A stretch of DNA of 64,000 bases, from positions 3,433,501-3,497,500 of the forward strand of contig CM035230.1 in the NCBI GenBank assembly GCA_020226215.1, in the 5' to 3' direction. Positions 11,411-23,388 of the stretch are shown in pieces. How positions within the stretch are numbered: the first letter of the stretch is position 1; each line of letters begins with the position of its first letter. The notes beneath the pieces are model-generated. The model worked only from the letters and a program-made list of their open reading frames with translations. It did no database searches and was not told where the DNA came from. A program made the translations under genes and the position numbers. This DNA comes from Sindora glabra (taxonomy: Eukaryota > Streptophyta > Magnoliopsida > Fabales > Fabaceae).

Positions 11411-14400
11411 TCACTCACTTTTCCCATTTTGTTGGGATGCAACAAAATTGCGAACGACTTCAATGGCTAGCTGATGAGCATTCTTGTTCTGAAGCTTAGC
11501 CAATTCATCCATCGCTTGATATGTCTCCTTGTCAGCAAAGAGCCTGAGGTTGTAGCGTGCGGGCGCCACCACTGGACCTTCCCATTTCTCAGTCAATTCT
11601 TTAAGCTTCTCAAATCCCTATGGACAAAAACACGGATTAGTTTGGCAAACTTATAAATTGTGTAAGTGTCCTTGTAACTATAAAAATGGAAGAGAAAGTT
11701 ACTGAAAGAGAAAAAAAGGCGCCCGTGCTTGAAAACCAAGAGAAAAGAGAAAGAAACAACGGTAATGGCTCAACAAATTTATAAATAGAAACTACAACTT
11801 TAATGCTTACCATCCGGGTAGTGAAGTTGCCGAATGATTCTTTAGATTGACGCTTTCGCTTCCAATAATAAAACAAAGGCTCCAAAATCTTCTCAAGGTC
11901 TTGAACCTTCACCTTGTCCATGAAAGCTTGAGCCAATGATGTTTGATTGGGGGTTCCTCCAAGCCAAATCTGTATGCGAGGAAAACAAGTGCACTAAGGT
12001 TTTAGACTTCTCTACAAAGTACAAATTATGAGAGGGTTGAGCAACCATCATACCTGATAGCTGTTAGGACCATCACCAACCAGTCCAAGTTCTGCCATGT
12101 ATGGTCTAGCACAACCGTTGGGGCAGCCAGTTACCCTTACAACAACAGACTCGTTATATTTCAGACCAACCTGAATCATATAGGCAAGGGATTAATATTA
12201 GGCATCCTAACTTCTACATGAACTAAGTCATCATTTACTGAATATCCAATACCTTCTCAAATACAGCTCGAATCCGCTTAAGGATGTCTGGTATTCCACG
12301 TTCAGCTTCAGTTATTGCAAGTGGACAAAGTGGTAAAGCAGGGCATGCCATTGCTGTTACGTTGAGGGGATCCACATATTTAGGTTGCTGTCCAAGGCCA
12401 AACAGGTCAGTATATGCCTAGGTTTAGTTGATGTTTAAACTGGAAAAAAATAAAACAAGAATGCAATATTTTTCTGCTAATTGCACGAATAGAAATAAAT
12501 TAAAATTACAAATCAAGACATTAAAAATAGGGCAAATGAAAAGAGAAATCAAAGTAGAGAAGCAAACTAACATTTGAAATGAGAATAATTTCCACATAAT
12601 ACCAGTTTGTTCACATGATTATAGGCAGTATCACTTTGCACTATACCAGTAACATGTTCCGCTATCCCCAAAAATTTAATCCTTAACTTTTCCTCAGTGA
12701 GAATAATTTTGCAACTTCTGTATCAAATTATCAATCATCAAGTAAAGAAAGCATTTTGCTGACAGATATGGATCAAATAATCTCATTGTTCAGCAAGGTG
12801 AATGACACATTTAGCATCTTAAGAACATTCTCAAAAAAGTATGCTCATAAAATGACTGCCTCACCTCAAACAAATCCGTCAGAAATAACCTAATCATTTA
12901 TACCAACTTACATATTGATAACCATAGAGTTTATATACTTAATAGGATGAGTAATGTATTACTACAATGATCATTGGAAGCCTTACAATACACTCAAATA
13001 TGACCTTTATATGGGAAAAGGGTGATCTGAAAATGACATGACTAAGCCTCTATTTAGTTGAACAAAATCAGCCATGCAAGTGATAAGGATTTTAGTCCAT
13101 TCCCTATTTGCAAGAGAAACTACATAAATGTCAGATCAAGTCATAAATATCTTACCAACAAACCAGCCTGAGCAAGAGCTGTAGTGATAGGACGCTTCCA
13201 TGCAGCACGAATATCAGTCAAGATAATATTTTGATTTGGAGTAATCCTAACATTCAAATTATATTTCTCAATAACTTCTCTTAATATCTTTTTCATTTTT
13301 CCACCAACTCGACCATTATCAACATGAAGACCACAAAAGAAACAGCCATCACCCTGAAAAGAAAAGAAAGTCATGAGTTGTACTAATCTAAATTAAGGAT
13401 GTGAAAAAGCAAAGCCAAACAAGTATAACCAGACAGTACCAGCATGAATGCATATAATCTCTCTAAATTTACATACATCAAGCCATACGTCAAGCATAAC
13501 CAACAATGTGACAAATACAGTCCAATCTACTAAATACTATCCAATTATGTCCATGCAAATATTTTACTTCACATGCCCCTGAAAGCAAAACACTATTGAG
13601 GAAGCTGCAACTTTTTTGTTCAAAATGAAAAAGGAAAAAAACCAATAAGATGAGACATCATTTGCTGCCAACTCAGCCATCTATGAGAGAGATGAAAATG
13701 TCACATTTCTCACTAGTCTTCCCTCACTGAGGGAAGGTGTAGTTTAAATAGTTTATGATGTGGGTATCTTCAACTATGACAGTCATATCAAAATCAGCCT
13801 AACAGCAAATTTTAGAGAGTTAACCTGCTCATGCCATCCAAGATAACTTTTAAATTTCCATTCAGGCAAGTCTTGGAAGGGTTCAAATTTCTTGCCATAA
13901 TATTGCTCAACTACGCTTCTAAACTTTTCAATTCCCCAGGAGCTGATCAAATATTTCATTCTGCTATACTTGCGGTCATCTCTTCTCCCATTTTCTCTTT
14001 GTGTGACGACAATTGCCTTCACTGCGTACAATATATCCTCTTTTGGTACATAACCTAATGGTTCAGCCAACTGAGGGAAAGTCGTTTCCAACCTATGTGT
14101 TCTTCCCATTCCACCACCAACCTGTGAGAAAAATTACAATAAACTAGTGAGATCTCTTTTATCTTAAAAGTAACTAGTGACAACAAACACAGGAATACTT
14201 CTCTTTCATGGAAATCTCTAATCCAACTTACATATATGTTGAAACCCTGAGGCTCTCCATTGTCATCGGGAACAACAACAACACCAATATCATTTGTGAG
14301 AACATCTACTGAGTTATCAATCGGCACAGTAACAGCAATTTTGAATTTCCTTGGCAAGAACTGAGTTCCATAGATCGGCTCAGGTGAATCTGGGAAATTG

Positions 14401-15690
14401 GTACCATGAGAGTTATCATTGCGTGCTTGCGCTACCTCTGGAGGCTCAGCTGACATGATCCTCTCCCCATCTACCCACATATCATAGTAAAAGCCTGATT
14501 GAGGAGTCAAGAGGGCAGCAATGTTTTCTGCAGTTTGTTGTGCAAAAAGGTAATCTTTTCTCACAAATGGAGCAGCAGGAGCAAGTACATTTCTGTTCAA
14601 GTCACCACACGCACCAAGAGTTGAGCCCATGTTATTAATAATGGTACTCATAACTGTTTTGAGGTTCTTCTTGAGAACACCATGAAGCTGAAATGTTTGT
14701 CGGGTGGTCAAACGGAGTGTACCAATACCAAACTGGTCAGCAAGATCATCCATAGTCAAGTATAGTCGGTTTGGAACTTTCCCGCAGGGGTTCTTGGTAC
14801 GTAGCATAAATGAGTAGGATCTTGTACCCCGCTCATCTCTGTTATATTGCTGATAGCTTCCATGAAACTTGATCATTTGTGTGGCTGCCTCATTTATGTT
14901 AGGGGCATCCGTCAACAACTCCTCGTTCAGAGGATATCTTATGAAATTACTTTGTTCTTTAAATATTTCCACCTTACTACGCTTGCTCTCAGTGGCAGTT
15001 TCTGGCTTTGTTGGCTGCAAACATAATGCAAACACGTAAGTTCCATAAATTTAATCCACATTTGTTCACAATGAGAATTTTGAATTTACAAGAATGGATA
15101 AGTTGGAGCTAACAGCAATGAGTAGCAATCAAAAGCTTTTAATGCATAACTGCACATAAGTGTATATATTCACCAATCCAATTCCGGTTACAGTGTAAAT
15201 GTTCGAGAAACAATCCAGAAAATAAATTTTGTAAAATGATTCACTATCCTTCACCGTAATACTCAACAAAACCAAAATCATTCAAATATTCCAGTGAAGA
15301 TGCCGAATTAGATTCCTGTGAAGAGCATATAACAAGCCAAAGCCGCCAATAAAGTGTTCTTGTTAACACCCAAATACATTAAAAAGTTCAAAATAAAGTT
15401 TCTTTATCTCCAAGTCCCACAATTTTCAGCTTCCAAACAGGAATCAGCAAGCAAAAAATGAATAAGTCTGAAACTTCGAAAACTGAGCAAGCAAATATCA
15501 ACTACGATTAAAATCGCACCGACGAGATAGCCCGTATGAGCGAACGACTCGCAGAAGAAGGGATTGAAACGACACGAGCGATGCGAGCGAGAACAACTGA
15601 ATTAGCCGACCTCAAGCCATGGAAGCTAGGAATCTGCCCCTTAGGGTCCTTCAGCACAGCAGGGTTGGAAGCTGCAAACGACGGCGTCAT
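11411..15690 (-). CDS. SIR: Ferredoxin-sulfite reductase, chloroplastic (8 exons, 688 codons)
   Basis: Reduces sulfite to sulfide with six electrons from ferredoxin in plastids, the step before cysteine synthesis. Exons on the minus strand: 15690-15520, 15014-14232, 14121-13825, 13353-13156, 12387-12253, 12170-12054, 11969-11811 and 11617-11411. Every intron is GT-AG and in phase 0; the lengths sum to 688 codons plus stop, usual for plant SiR. Exon 1 encodes only a Ser/Arg/Ala-rich transit peptide (57 residues). Cluster and siroheme ligands are present: CPALPLC (Cys498, Cys504) and GCPNGC (Cys544, Cys548, the last bridging 4Fe-4S and siroheme). Other family signatures are RTKNPCGKVPN, TTRQTFQLHG, GACGDLNRNV, RKYSRMKYL and RITPNQNI. 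The start at 15690 has no better upstream ATG and follows a CACTAGGGTTTTC leader. No frameshift or missing residue is seen; I regard it as intact and functional. Confidence 0.96.
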
Positions 15691-16020
15691 CCCACAGAAA
15701 ACCCTAGTGATTCTGAGCCTGAGAAGGCAACCAAAGAATAACGTATTGGAGAAAGAAAACTTAAAAAGAAAAAAGAGGAAATGCTTTTGCTATTTGGAAT
15801 CAAGAAATAATTGGTCAGTCTGAATTGAGTGGCAGCAGTGAAGTTATTATACTTTCCCGGAAAATTATTTTTTCATACATGTCTTAATATACATTTTAGG
15901 ATAGTTAAGTGGCTTGTTCAGGGACGGCGCCGCGGGCAGCAACAGCTGGGTTATAATTCTTACGCCGTCACGTGTCTAATACAAGAACCCTTTCAAATTT
16001 TAGCGTGCGTTGAAATATAT
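15691..16020 (-). promoter_or_regulatory. SiR 5' leader and proximal promoter with G-box
   Basis: Reading on the minus strand, the leader just before the ATG is pyrimidine-rich and contains AGGGTTTTC. An A/T-rich AAGTATAATAA at about 15842-15852 could be a TATA element, roughly 155 nt before the ATG. A perfect G-box core CACGTG at 15969-15974, in the context ACACGTGAC, lies about 280 nt before the ATG; bZIP and bHLH factors bind such sites. A GC-rich patch (CCGCGGCGCCGTCC region, 15925-15940) sits between. Assignments are by position and motif only. Confidence 0.45.
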
Positions 16021-17157
16021 ATTTTTTTTTAAGTTTTGAAAAATTATTTTTAAATTCTTTTCAATTTTAAAGAAAAAAATTAAAATTAAAATTATAAATA
16101 AAAATATTTTTATTTAATGATAAAATTAATATAAAAAATAAAAGAATAATTTTTTAAAAATTATTTTTATTTTTTATTTTTAACTTATATCTAAAATTAT
16201 AATTTTTAAAAACAAATTATAAAAATAGATTGTTAAGCAAATTCTTCCATTTTAAAAAACGGTTAAAAATAGAAAGCTAGTAAATAAACAAACCTCTAAC
16301 TTTCGAAACAAAAGATTCAAGCCACGGCCCCGTCCCACGTCATTCTTTTAACTTTTAGCATTTTTACTTTTTAGCAGTTATTCTCCCTATTTTTTTTCTT
16401 TAGTGTCATTTATCCTATATTTAGATAAAGGGAGAAAAAATATAAAAAGAAAATAGATAGAAGAAAACATGATATGATACAAAAGATATATGAAAAAGTA
16501 TTTTTTTACTTATTATTTAGATATATAGAAAATAGGTAGAAAGAAAATAATAAAAATATTAAAATTTATTTAATTTAATTAAAAACTAAAAAATAATTTG
16601 TTAAATAAGAAAATTGTTGTTACTTTAAGTTAACAAAGTTATTGAATAAACATTGCGAGAGGATAGTTTTAAAATTATAAAAAAAATTTACTCTTTTTTT
16701 GTCCTTATTTGGTAAGAAAATATTTTGTTCATTTTTTAAGTACTTTTTAAATTTCTTTTCACATTAAGTTTTCCTTAGTAATCAAACATTTGAAAATTTA
16801 TTTTCAACTTTTGTTTTCATATTTTCTCTTTTCACTTTTTTTTTCATAAATCAAAATAAAGAGTTAAGGTTAACGCATAAAGATTAAAAAAAGTAATAAA
16901 TAATTTTAATTTTAAGATAAATGAATTATCATTTATTAAAAATTAACTGATAAATAAAATTATTAAATATTTACTTAAGCAATAAAGATAATATTTGAAA
17001 AAAATAAATACATTATTATTTTCTAAAATGATAAATAAATAAAAATAATTTTTTAAATGATCGTAAAAGAAAATAAAGGGAGTAAGTGAAAAATATGTTA
17101 AAATCATTTTTTGATATAGAATTATATGTACATATTTTTCTCGTCACACCGAAGAAA
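16021..17157. other. AT-rich intergenic DNA between SiR and the MULE
   Basis: No recognisable gene, repeat or RNA. It separates two transcription units that would run in opposite directions away from it (SiR on minus, MULE on plus). Confidence 0.5.
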
Positions 17158-17166
17158 CTTGTTCGT
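17158..17166. repeat. Left target-site duplication of the MULE
   Basis: CTTGTTCGT here matches CGTGTTCGT at 27595-27603 in 8 of 9 positions. Nine base pairs is the usual MULE duplication length. Confidence 0.75.
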
Positions 17167-17453
17167 GGCAAAAATACCGGATTACGCGTATTTTATAAAC
17201 AATTTATCATTTTACCGTAGTTTAGAAATAAATTACCAAAATACGCAGGGGACCATTCAAAATGGCGCCCGAAGGGCTTGGAGGCGCCTTTCAAAATGGC
17301 GTCCTCCCCCTAGAGGCGCCTTTTGAAGTGGCGCCCCCCGAGGTGGGAGGCGCCATTCAAACTGGCGCCCTCCGTAAGGGAAGGCGCCCTCGGCGCCATT
17401 TTGAAATTTTTTTTTTGAAATTTGAATTGGGAGGCGTCATTTCATCAGGCGCC
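17167..17453 (+). repeat. Left terminal inverted repeat with GGCGCC array
   Basis: An A/T-rich terminal part (17167-17250) is followed by GGCGCC sites at 17264, 17283, 17315, 17330, 17349, 17364, 17383, 17392 and 17448, and decayed GGCGTC at 17298 and 17433. Pairs 17283/17298, 17315/17330, 17349/17364 and 17433/17448 are exactly 15 bp apart, with 9-nt spacers such as ATTCAAACT and TTTTGAAGT. Such repeats may be transposase-binding sites; that is inference. Confidence 0.85.
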
Positions 17454-17461
17454 TCCCCCCT

Positions 17462-17700
17462 TCTATATATACCCCTCTGCCCCTCCTCACTCCTCACTCC
17501 CCAACTCCGAAACCCTTTCGCAGCCTCTCTTCTTCTCTTCTTTCTTCGTAAAACTTGCAGCCACTTCCCGCAATTCTTCATATTTTATATTCCTTCGTTC
17601 ATAAATCATCATCTATTCTTTCTTTTGTGCATTTCATTCGGAAGCATTTTCTGCTTTGGAGCAAATCTGATCTTCTTTCAATTCTTGCTTGGTTAGTATA
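17462..17700 (+). promoter_or_regulatory. MULE promoter and first untranslated exon
   Basis: TCTATATATA at 17462-17471 is a good TATA box, followed by a C/T-rich stretch typical of plant start regions (CCCCTCCTCACTCC). A probable first exon runs from about 17495 to 17695, where CTTGCTTG meets a GTTAGTAT donor. A second short leader exon fits 19002-19037 (acceptor TTTCATGCAG, donor again GTTAGTAT), and the coding exon is entered at an acceptor near 19951. Transcription from within or next to the terminal repeat is the known Mutator arrangement. Confidence 0.55.
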
Positions 17701-17734
17701 TTTATAATTTTTATTTTTATGTTATATTTTTTTA

Positions 17735-18210
17735 AATTAATTATTATGATTTATGACATGAAATGATAATTTAGGATTTAGAAAGAATTTTCTGTTATAA
17801 TTTATAAATTTTATTTGTTTAAATTTTGATAATTTTTGTATTTATATTATAATATTTATTTTATATTGATTATTATGATTTATGATGTGAAATGGTGATC
17901 TAAGATTTAGAAAAGATTTGTACAAATTTATATGATATGTGATAGTTTATATTTTTTACTGGTTAGTATTTTTATAATATCTGTATGTATATTATAATTT
18001 GTATTTCATGTTGATTATTATGATTTATGATGGGAAATGATGATCTAGGATTTAGAAAAAATTTATATAAATTTATGTGATCTGTGATAGTTTATGATTT
18101 TTACTGGTTAGTATTTGTATATTTTTTAAATTTATATTATAATTTTTATTTTATGTTGATTATTATGATTTATAATGTGAAATGATAATCTAGGATTTAG
18201 AAAAAATTGA
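17735..18210 (+). repeat. Four degenerate ~130-146 bp tandem units in the MULE leader intron
   Basis: Copies of GATTATTATGATTTATGATG begin near 17739, 17868, 18012 and 18158. Each is followed by a TGATCTAGGATTTAGAAAA block, and the middle copies also by an ACTGGTTAGTATTT block that repeats the sequence at the leader exon's splice donor. A further partial copy lies near 19165-19215. The remaining intron to about 18990 is AT-rich without other structure. Confidence 0.65.
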
Positions 18211-19994
18211 AGCTTTAACATATTATATTTTTTAGAAAACTAACATGTTATTAACAATATTTTTTTTACAATCATTAATTATATTTTTTAATTTATTACA
18301 ATATTTTAAGTGAATTGAAGCTTTAATATACATTTTTTTAACAAAAATAAATAATTTCATATTATAATCTATAGAAAAAAAGTTAGTGATTAAATTAAAT
18401 ATTATTTATATAAATATCTTTAAATTTTTGTTGATGATAATTTTTAAATATTATATTTTAAATTTAAAATACATCAACTGAAAGTTCTCAGAGGGTTTAC
18501 AGTTCGTACATAATTTATTCTTCATTTCATGTACCTTGCTGAATTTTTTCTTCTTTATTTCTTCAATCATTCCATTAAAAGTTGAAATGGAATATATTGA
18601 ATAACATTAATATAATATAATTTCATATTTTTGACATAAAATTATTTTTAATGATCAAATATCTTTTTTTGAAAAATTCATGTTATGGAAAACGCTAATT
18701 GAAATAACTAACTATATATTTTAGCTTTAATGATAGTAGTTAAGAATAAGAATTAATTATCTTTTAAAATTCATTAATATTTTCTTGATATAAAAATTTA
18801 AACACTATATTTTAAATTGAATATACATCACTAAAATTTTATATATATTATTATTTTTATTCCTTTAATATATTATCTTACAAAATATATTTAATTTAGC
18901 ATGATTTTTGCATAATTTTTTAATTGATACAATAATATCTAATAACTTTTACTTAGAGATTAAAGTTATTAAATTATCTAACAAATTTTTCTTTCATGCA
19001 GAGGCTTTTTTCTGTTTGCTTCTCCGAATACTTATCGGTTAGTATTTTTAGAAAATTTATGCTTATATTATAATATTTATTAGTCATAGTGAAAATATTT
19101 TTTATATTGGTAGAGAAATTTATTTAGAATGTTATGATATAAATAATATAGATTTGTTTATTTTATATTGATTGTTATGATTTATGATGTGAAATTATGA
19201 TTTAAGATGTGAAGTTATGATTTATGAAAATTTTGTAGGAATTTATATGTAATGTGATAGGCTGTGCTATTAAAAGAATAACAAACGAGATAAAGAAGGA
19301 TGTCCTAATATAGGTCTTACGACCTCGGTGAAAGTTATATTTAGAGAATTTTTTCATGTGAAATCTTAATATATCATAAAAGAGGTACTAGAAAAGATTA
19401 TAGGAAATGTGAATGTAACCAAAAGCCTTAAAAAAATAGGACACTGTTATTGAAAATTTGTACTTTTTTGCATTTAAATAGTAGATATTATAAATGGAAG
19501 AATAGTAAACGTACTTGAAAAATTTATACTATACATAGGTTTATTTAGGAAGAATTAAAATATATATGGAGGTATTGGCAATAATAATGTGTACATAATT
19601 TTGGTTGCTATTTGGTAGTAGGTGTGAATGGAGAAAAAAGCCGTAAAAATAAAAAAGATAGTGTATTAAAAACGTTAACTAATTTAATTAGTATAATTTG
19701 TGTAAAGTCACTAAGAAAAATGATAATTGAAAGAGATAAACTAAACCATAGATAAGATTATATAGTCAAATTTTATATTAGTTTTAGAAAAGAAATAACA
19801 TTTGCTTGGCCGAAAAAATAATCCTATTATTACGTAGAATTAATAGAATACATTGCAAAATAGTAATGCATCCCGTTCATTTTTAATTATAGTATTAAAT
19901 ACTAGCACACTCATTTACGACAACAAAATTTGTATATGAGAATATCTGTCAGTTGTGGGGGTGCAGTGAGTATTGTGCAACTAAAAGTAAGAAG

Positions 19995-22767
19995 ATGAAG
20001 AAAAGTTTAATTGCCTTTATATATTCAAATGGTACAATTATTGAGGGATCAATGGGGGTAATGTACGATGGACCTCCCCCAAAGGCATTGAAATTAAGAG
20101 GATGCAGCACTATGGATGTTTTACGGGAGAGAATTCATGCCCGACTGAAGCTTCACGAAGATCAAGCTATGGGGAAGATTGTTTACAGGTTTCCACAGCA
20201 TCAAACAGAGGCTCAATATATGGCATACGAATTGGACGACGATGAAGACTTGGCATGTGCCATAGCAAGCTACGAACAGCATCCGACGATGACAGCAATG
20301 GAGTTGTACGCGGAGGTGATCACATCCGAACTGCACGCTGCCAACCTAGGTTCGCAAGAAAGAGTTCCAACAACCAGATCACCTATGGTTCTAACGACTA
20401 ATGTCAGTACTAGTTGTTCAATGGTGTGGGAAGGCCTTCCTTACACAGGTGGAATCGAGTTTCACATTTGTGATATTTATACTCCTGCATTGGACTAATC
20501 TGTTGCCGGTGTTTTCCCGAGAAATATATCACATACCATGATGGGTTCAACAAGTGCCTTACCGGTCGTAGAGGAAGAATCCGCTAATCCTATATTGATG
20601 GATGCCCACCTTGAGTCTAGTTTTGAGGACGATGAGGTGTCTTGCAGCAGCGATGATGATCGTGACACTGATGACGAAGAATGCGCCACTACAGATGGAG
20701 ACAGTGTTGCAACGCGGCAGGTGAGGAGTGACAATGCTGCACAGACATCATGTGGTGTCCCTCAAGCTGCTGTCTTCTCTCACATTAATTGGGATGCCAT
20801 ACGGAATCCTAATGAATTTCTGAAAATAATGAAACCAAGCTATGATTACGACATGGAGGACTTACAGGTTGGGTAAGAGTTCGATTGCAAGGAGGCTTTA
20901 ATTGCTGCAACTAAGCATTACCATATTAGAAAGCACCACATTTATTACGTGGAGGAGTCGGATACCAGAAGATTAAGCGTGAAGTGTGCTAATTACGGGG
21001 ACCAGTGTAATTTCCACCTCAGAGCGACGAAACTGAAGAATTGTAACGCTTGGACAATAACTAGATTTTCAAGGCCTCACACATGTGTTAACACCAGTTT
21101 AACACAGGATCACAAGTCTCTGGACTCCGAGTATATCAGTTCCTTGATACTGGAGATGATTAAAGTGAAGCAAGATGTTCCAATCTCGCTTATACAAGAG
21201 AGGGTGGAAGGCATGTACAGGTATAAGATTTCGTACAGGAAAGCATGGAAGGCGAAACAAAAGGCAATTGTCAAGGTGTACGGTGATTGGGATAAATCGT
21301 ACGAAGTGCTTCCCAAATGATTGGACATTTTAGGCTACTGTGACCAAGCGTTGTTCAAGTTAGAGTCACAAGAATTCGTCACAGGTGACAACCGTGTTGA
21401 TCCGCAGAAACATATTTTCAACCGAGTTTTCTGGGCTTTCAAGCCATGCATTGCCGCTTTTCCCTACTGTAAGCAATTCATACAAGTTGATGGAACGCAT
21501 CTGTATGGCAAGTTCAGGGGCGTGCTACTGATTGCTGCAACCCAGGACAGTAACAAATGCCCCGTTCCTCTTGCCTTTGCCATTGTTGACAAGGAGAACT
21601 ATGAAAACTGGAGTTGGTTTTTGGTATTACTGTGGGTAAATGTTACGAACAAGCAAGGAATATGCTTGATATCAGATTGGCGCCGAGCTATAAAAGATGC
21701 TGTAGCCACCGAAGGTCTGGGATGGCAGCCTCCTTATGCTTTTCACCGGTACTGTGTCAGACATATTGCCAGCAACGTTCGCAAGAAGTGCAGGGATGAC
21801 AATGTGAGGAAAGCTGTCCTTAAGGTTGGTATGCGTTATAGCATAATTTCTTTGTTAAACCTTTCATCTATAAATTTGTGTATCTGGTACTTCAACCCGG
21901 TTAACCTATTTGTCTCCTTCTGTTCAGCATATGAGCCCAGTTGGGAAAAGGCCATGGAGAGATTGGAGAACCTTAGCAAAGTCAACGAGAAGATCCACAA
22001 GAAGTTGACCGCTATTCCGATGGAGAAGTGGACGCTTGCTTATGATGAAGGCAGAAGATACGATCATATGACGACAAATATTGTAGAGTGCATCAATGGC
22101 CTCTTCAAAGGATTAAGGAAGCTACCAATCACAAGCCTTGTTCAACAAACATACTATATATGTGTAAAGTACTTTGTGGAAAGGGCAAAAGAAGCACATG
22201 CTGAACTACAACAAAGTCACATATACGCAAGTAGATTCAGACAGGAGCTTGCGACTATCCAGTCACGTGCTTCTTCTTACCACGTTCGTGCTTATAATAG
22301 ACAAGGGACTAGGTTTGAGGTGGTGGAGGGCCCTGATATGGCAAGGAGGTCATGTGGAAAGGTTGTCCAAGTATTATTAGACAAAAGGCAATGTGAATGT
22401 GGACAATTCCAAGCATATAGGTATCCTTGCGCTCATTATTGCTGCTTGTGCCTCAATCAACATATCGTGAGAACCATATGTCGATGCTGTGTACAGGCTT
22501 GACACACTACTCAATTGCTACAAATCTGAGTGGTGGCCTATCGGGGAGTGGTCGCAATGGAATAACCTACCACCATTTCCTGTCCTAGTTCCAAATTATG
22601 GAAGATTACGTGCAAGGGGACGACCAAAGTCAACCCGGATCAGAAATGAGATGGATTGGCCTCAAGAGAGCGGTGTAAAGCAAAAATGCGGTCATTGTAA
22701 GATGGAAGGACATAATCGTAGGCGCTGCCCACTGCTGCGTGGGGAGGAAGGCCCTTCTACATCTTGA
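19995..22767 (+). pseudogene. MURA-type MULE transposase, broken by stops and a frameshift
   Basis: Cut-and-paste DDE transposase of the MuDR family. Exons 19995-21828 and 21928-22767 (99-bp GT-AG intron). In order: an N-terminal PB1-like region; an acidic linker (20640-20700); a MuDR zinc-finger domain with CANYGDQCNFHL and RPHTC; the catalytic core with D in VDGTH (21489), D in SDW (21675) and E in NIVECIN (22086); a SWIM finger CECGQ...YPCAH (22392-22437); and a CCHC knuckle CGHCKMEGHNRRRC (22687-22728). The frame is kept across three stops: TAA 20496, TAA 20874 and TGA 21318 (family residue Trp in PKWLDIL). A frameshift follows CAH near 22438, and TGA 22468 lies in the downstream frame. 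SDW replaces the usual SDR. The protein cannot be made whole; all domains are recognisable. Confidence 0.92.
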
Positions 22768-22949
22768 TTTTTGTTATTTACTTTCGCATATATGTTATAA
22801 AGTATGTTAACCAATATCATAAGTGTAACGGTCGCACACTGTATTTTTTTTAATGGTTGTAAAATTGCACGTCATTATGTATATATATGTTACCCCATGA
22901 CTAGTAATGTGAACCGACCATTAGTTAATCGTCCAAGTGTATACAACTT
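22768..22949. other. 3' flank of MURA
   Basis: AT-rich, no gene. It contains CGACCATTAGTTAATC at 22915-22930, a 16-bp string that recurs inside the PMD coding region at 23702-23717. Confidence 0.4.
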
Positions 22950-23120
22950 GGTTTAAATACCAAAATACGGATATTTTATAAACTTTTTTTCGCTTTGCCG
23001 CGGTTTCAAAAGTATTTACCAGGCGCCTTTCAACATGGTGCCTTTGCTGCACCTACCTTGTTGGGGGGAAAGGGGCTAAGAGGCGCCATTCCACTTGGCG
23101 CCCATTTCATTTGACGCCTC
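22950..23120 (+). repeat. Internal copy of the MULE terminal repeat (same orientation as left end)
   Basis: It begins GGTTTAAATACC and continues with ATATTTTATAAAC and GCCGCGGTTTC, aligning with the outer left end (CGTATTTTATAAAC, ACCGTAGTTTA), then reaches GGCGCC at 23022, GGTGCC at 23037, GGCGCC at 23082 and 23097, and GACGCC at 23112. The 23022/23037, 23082/23097 and 23097/23112 distances are all 15 bp. It stands directly upstream of the PMD gene and could have acted as its promoter region. Confidence 0.8.
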
Positions 23121-23388
23121 CCCCAACCAATTTCGCATTTCATAATATTTAATATTTAATTAAATATTATGATATAAATTTATATATGGAATAAATACAT
23201 AATTTTTAGGTTATTATTTATTTATACGAAAATTATAATTTTTTAAACTACAATTAATTATATGCCCTCATATTATTTATATATATTACAATTTAAATTT
23301 AAGATATATTATTTGTACTTAAATTGCACAAGTCTATTAAGTTAGTGTGTGTTTAAATTTCATTCTAATGCAATGCTTGTCGTGGCAG

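Noticed and set aside
13831..14058. Plus-strand frames across 11255-11656 and 13831-14058, and 15536-15823
   Set aside because: They are antisense shadows of SiR exons 8, 3 and 1.
17262..17696. 144-codon plus-strand frame at the MULE left end as a protein gene
   Set aside because: It reads through the GGCGCC array and the TATA/leader region; the translation is a repeat by-product rich in Gly/Ala/Pro.
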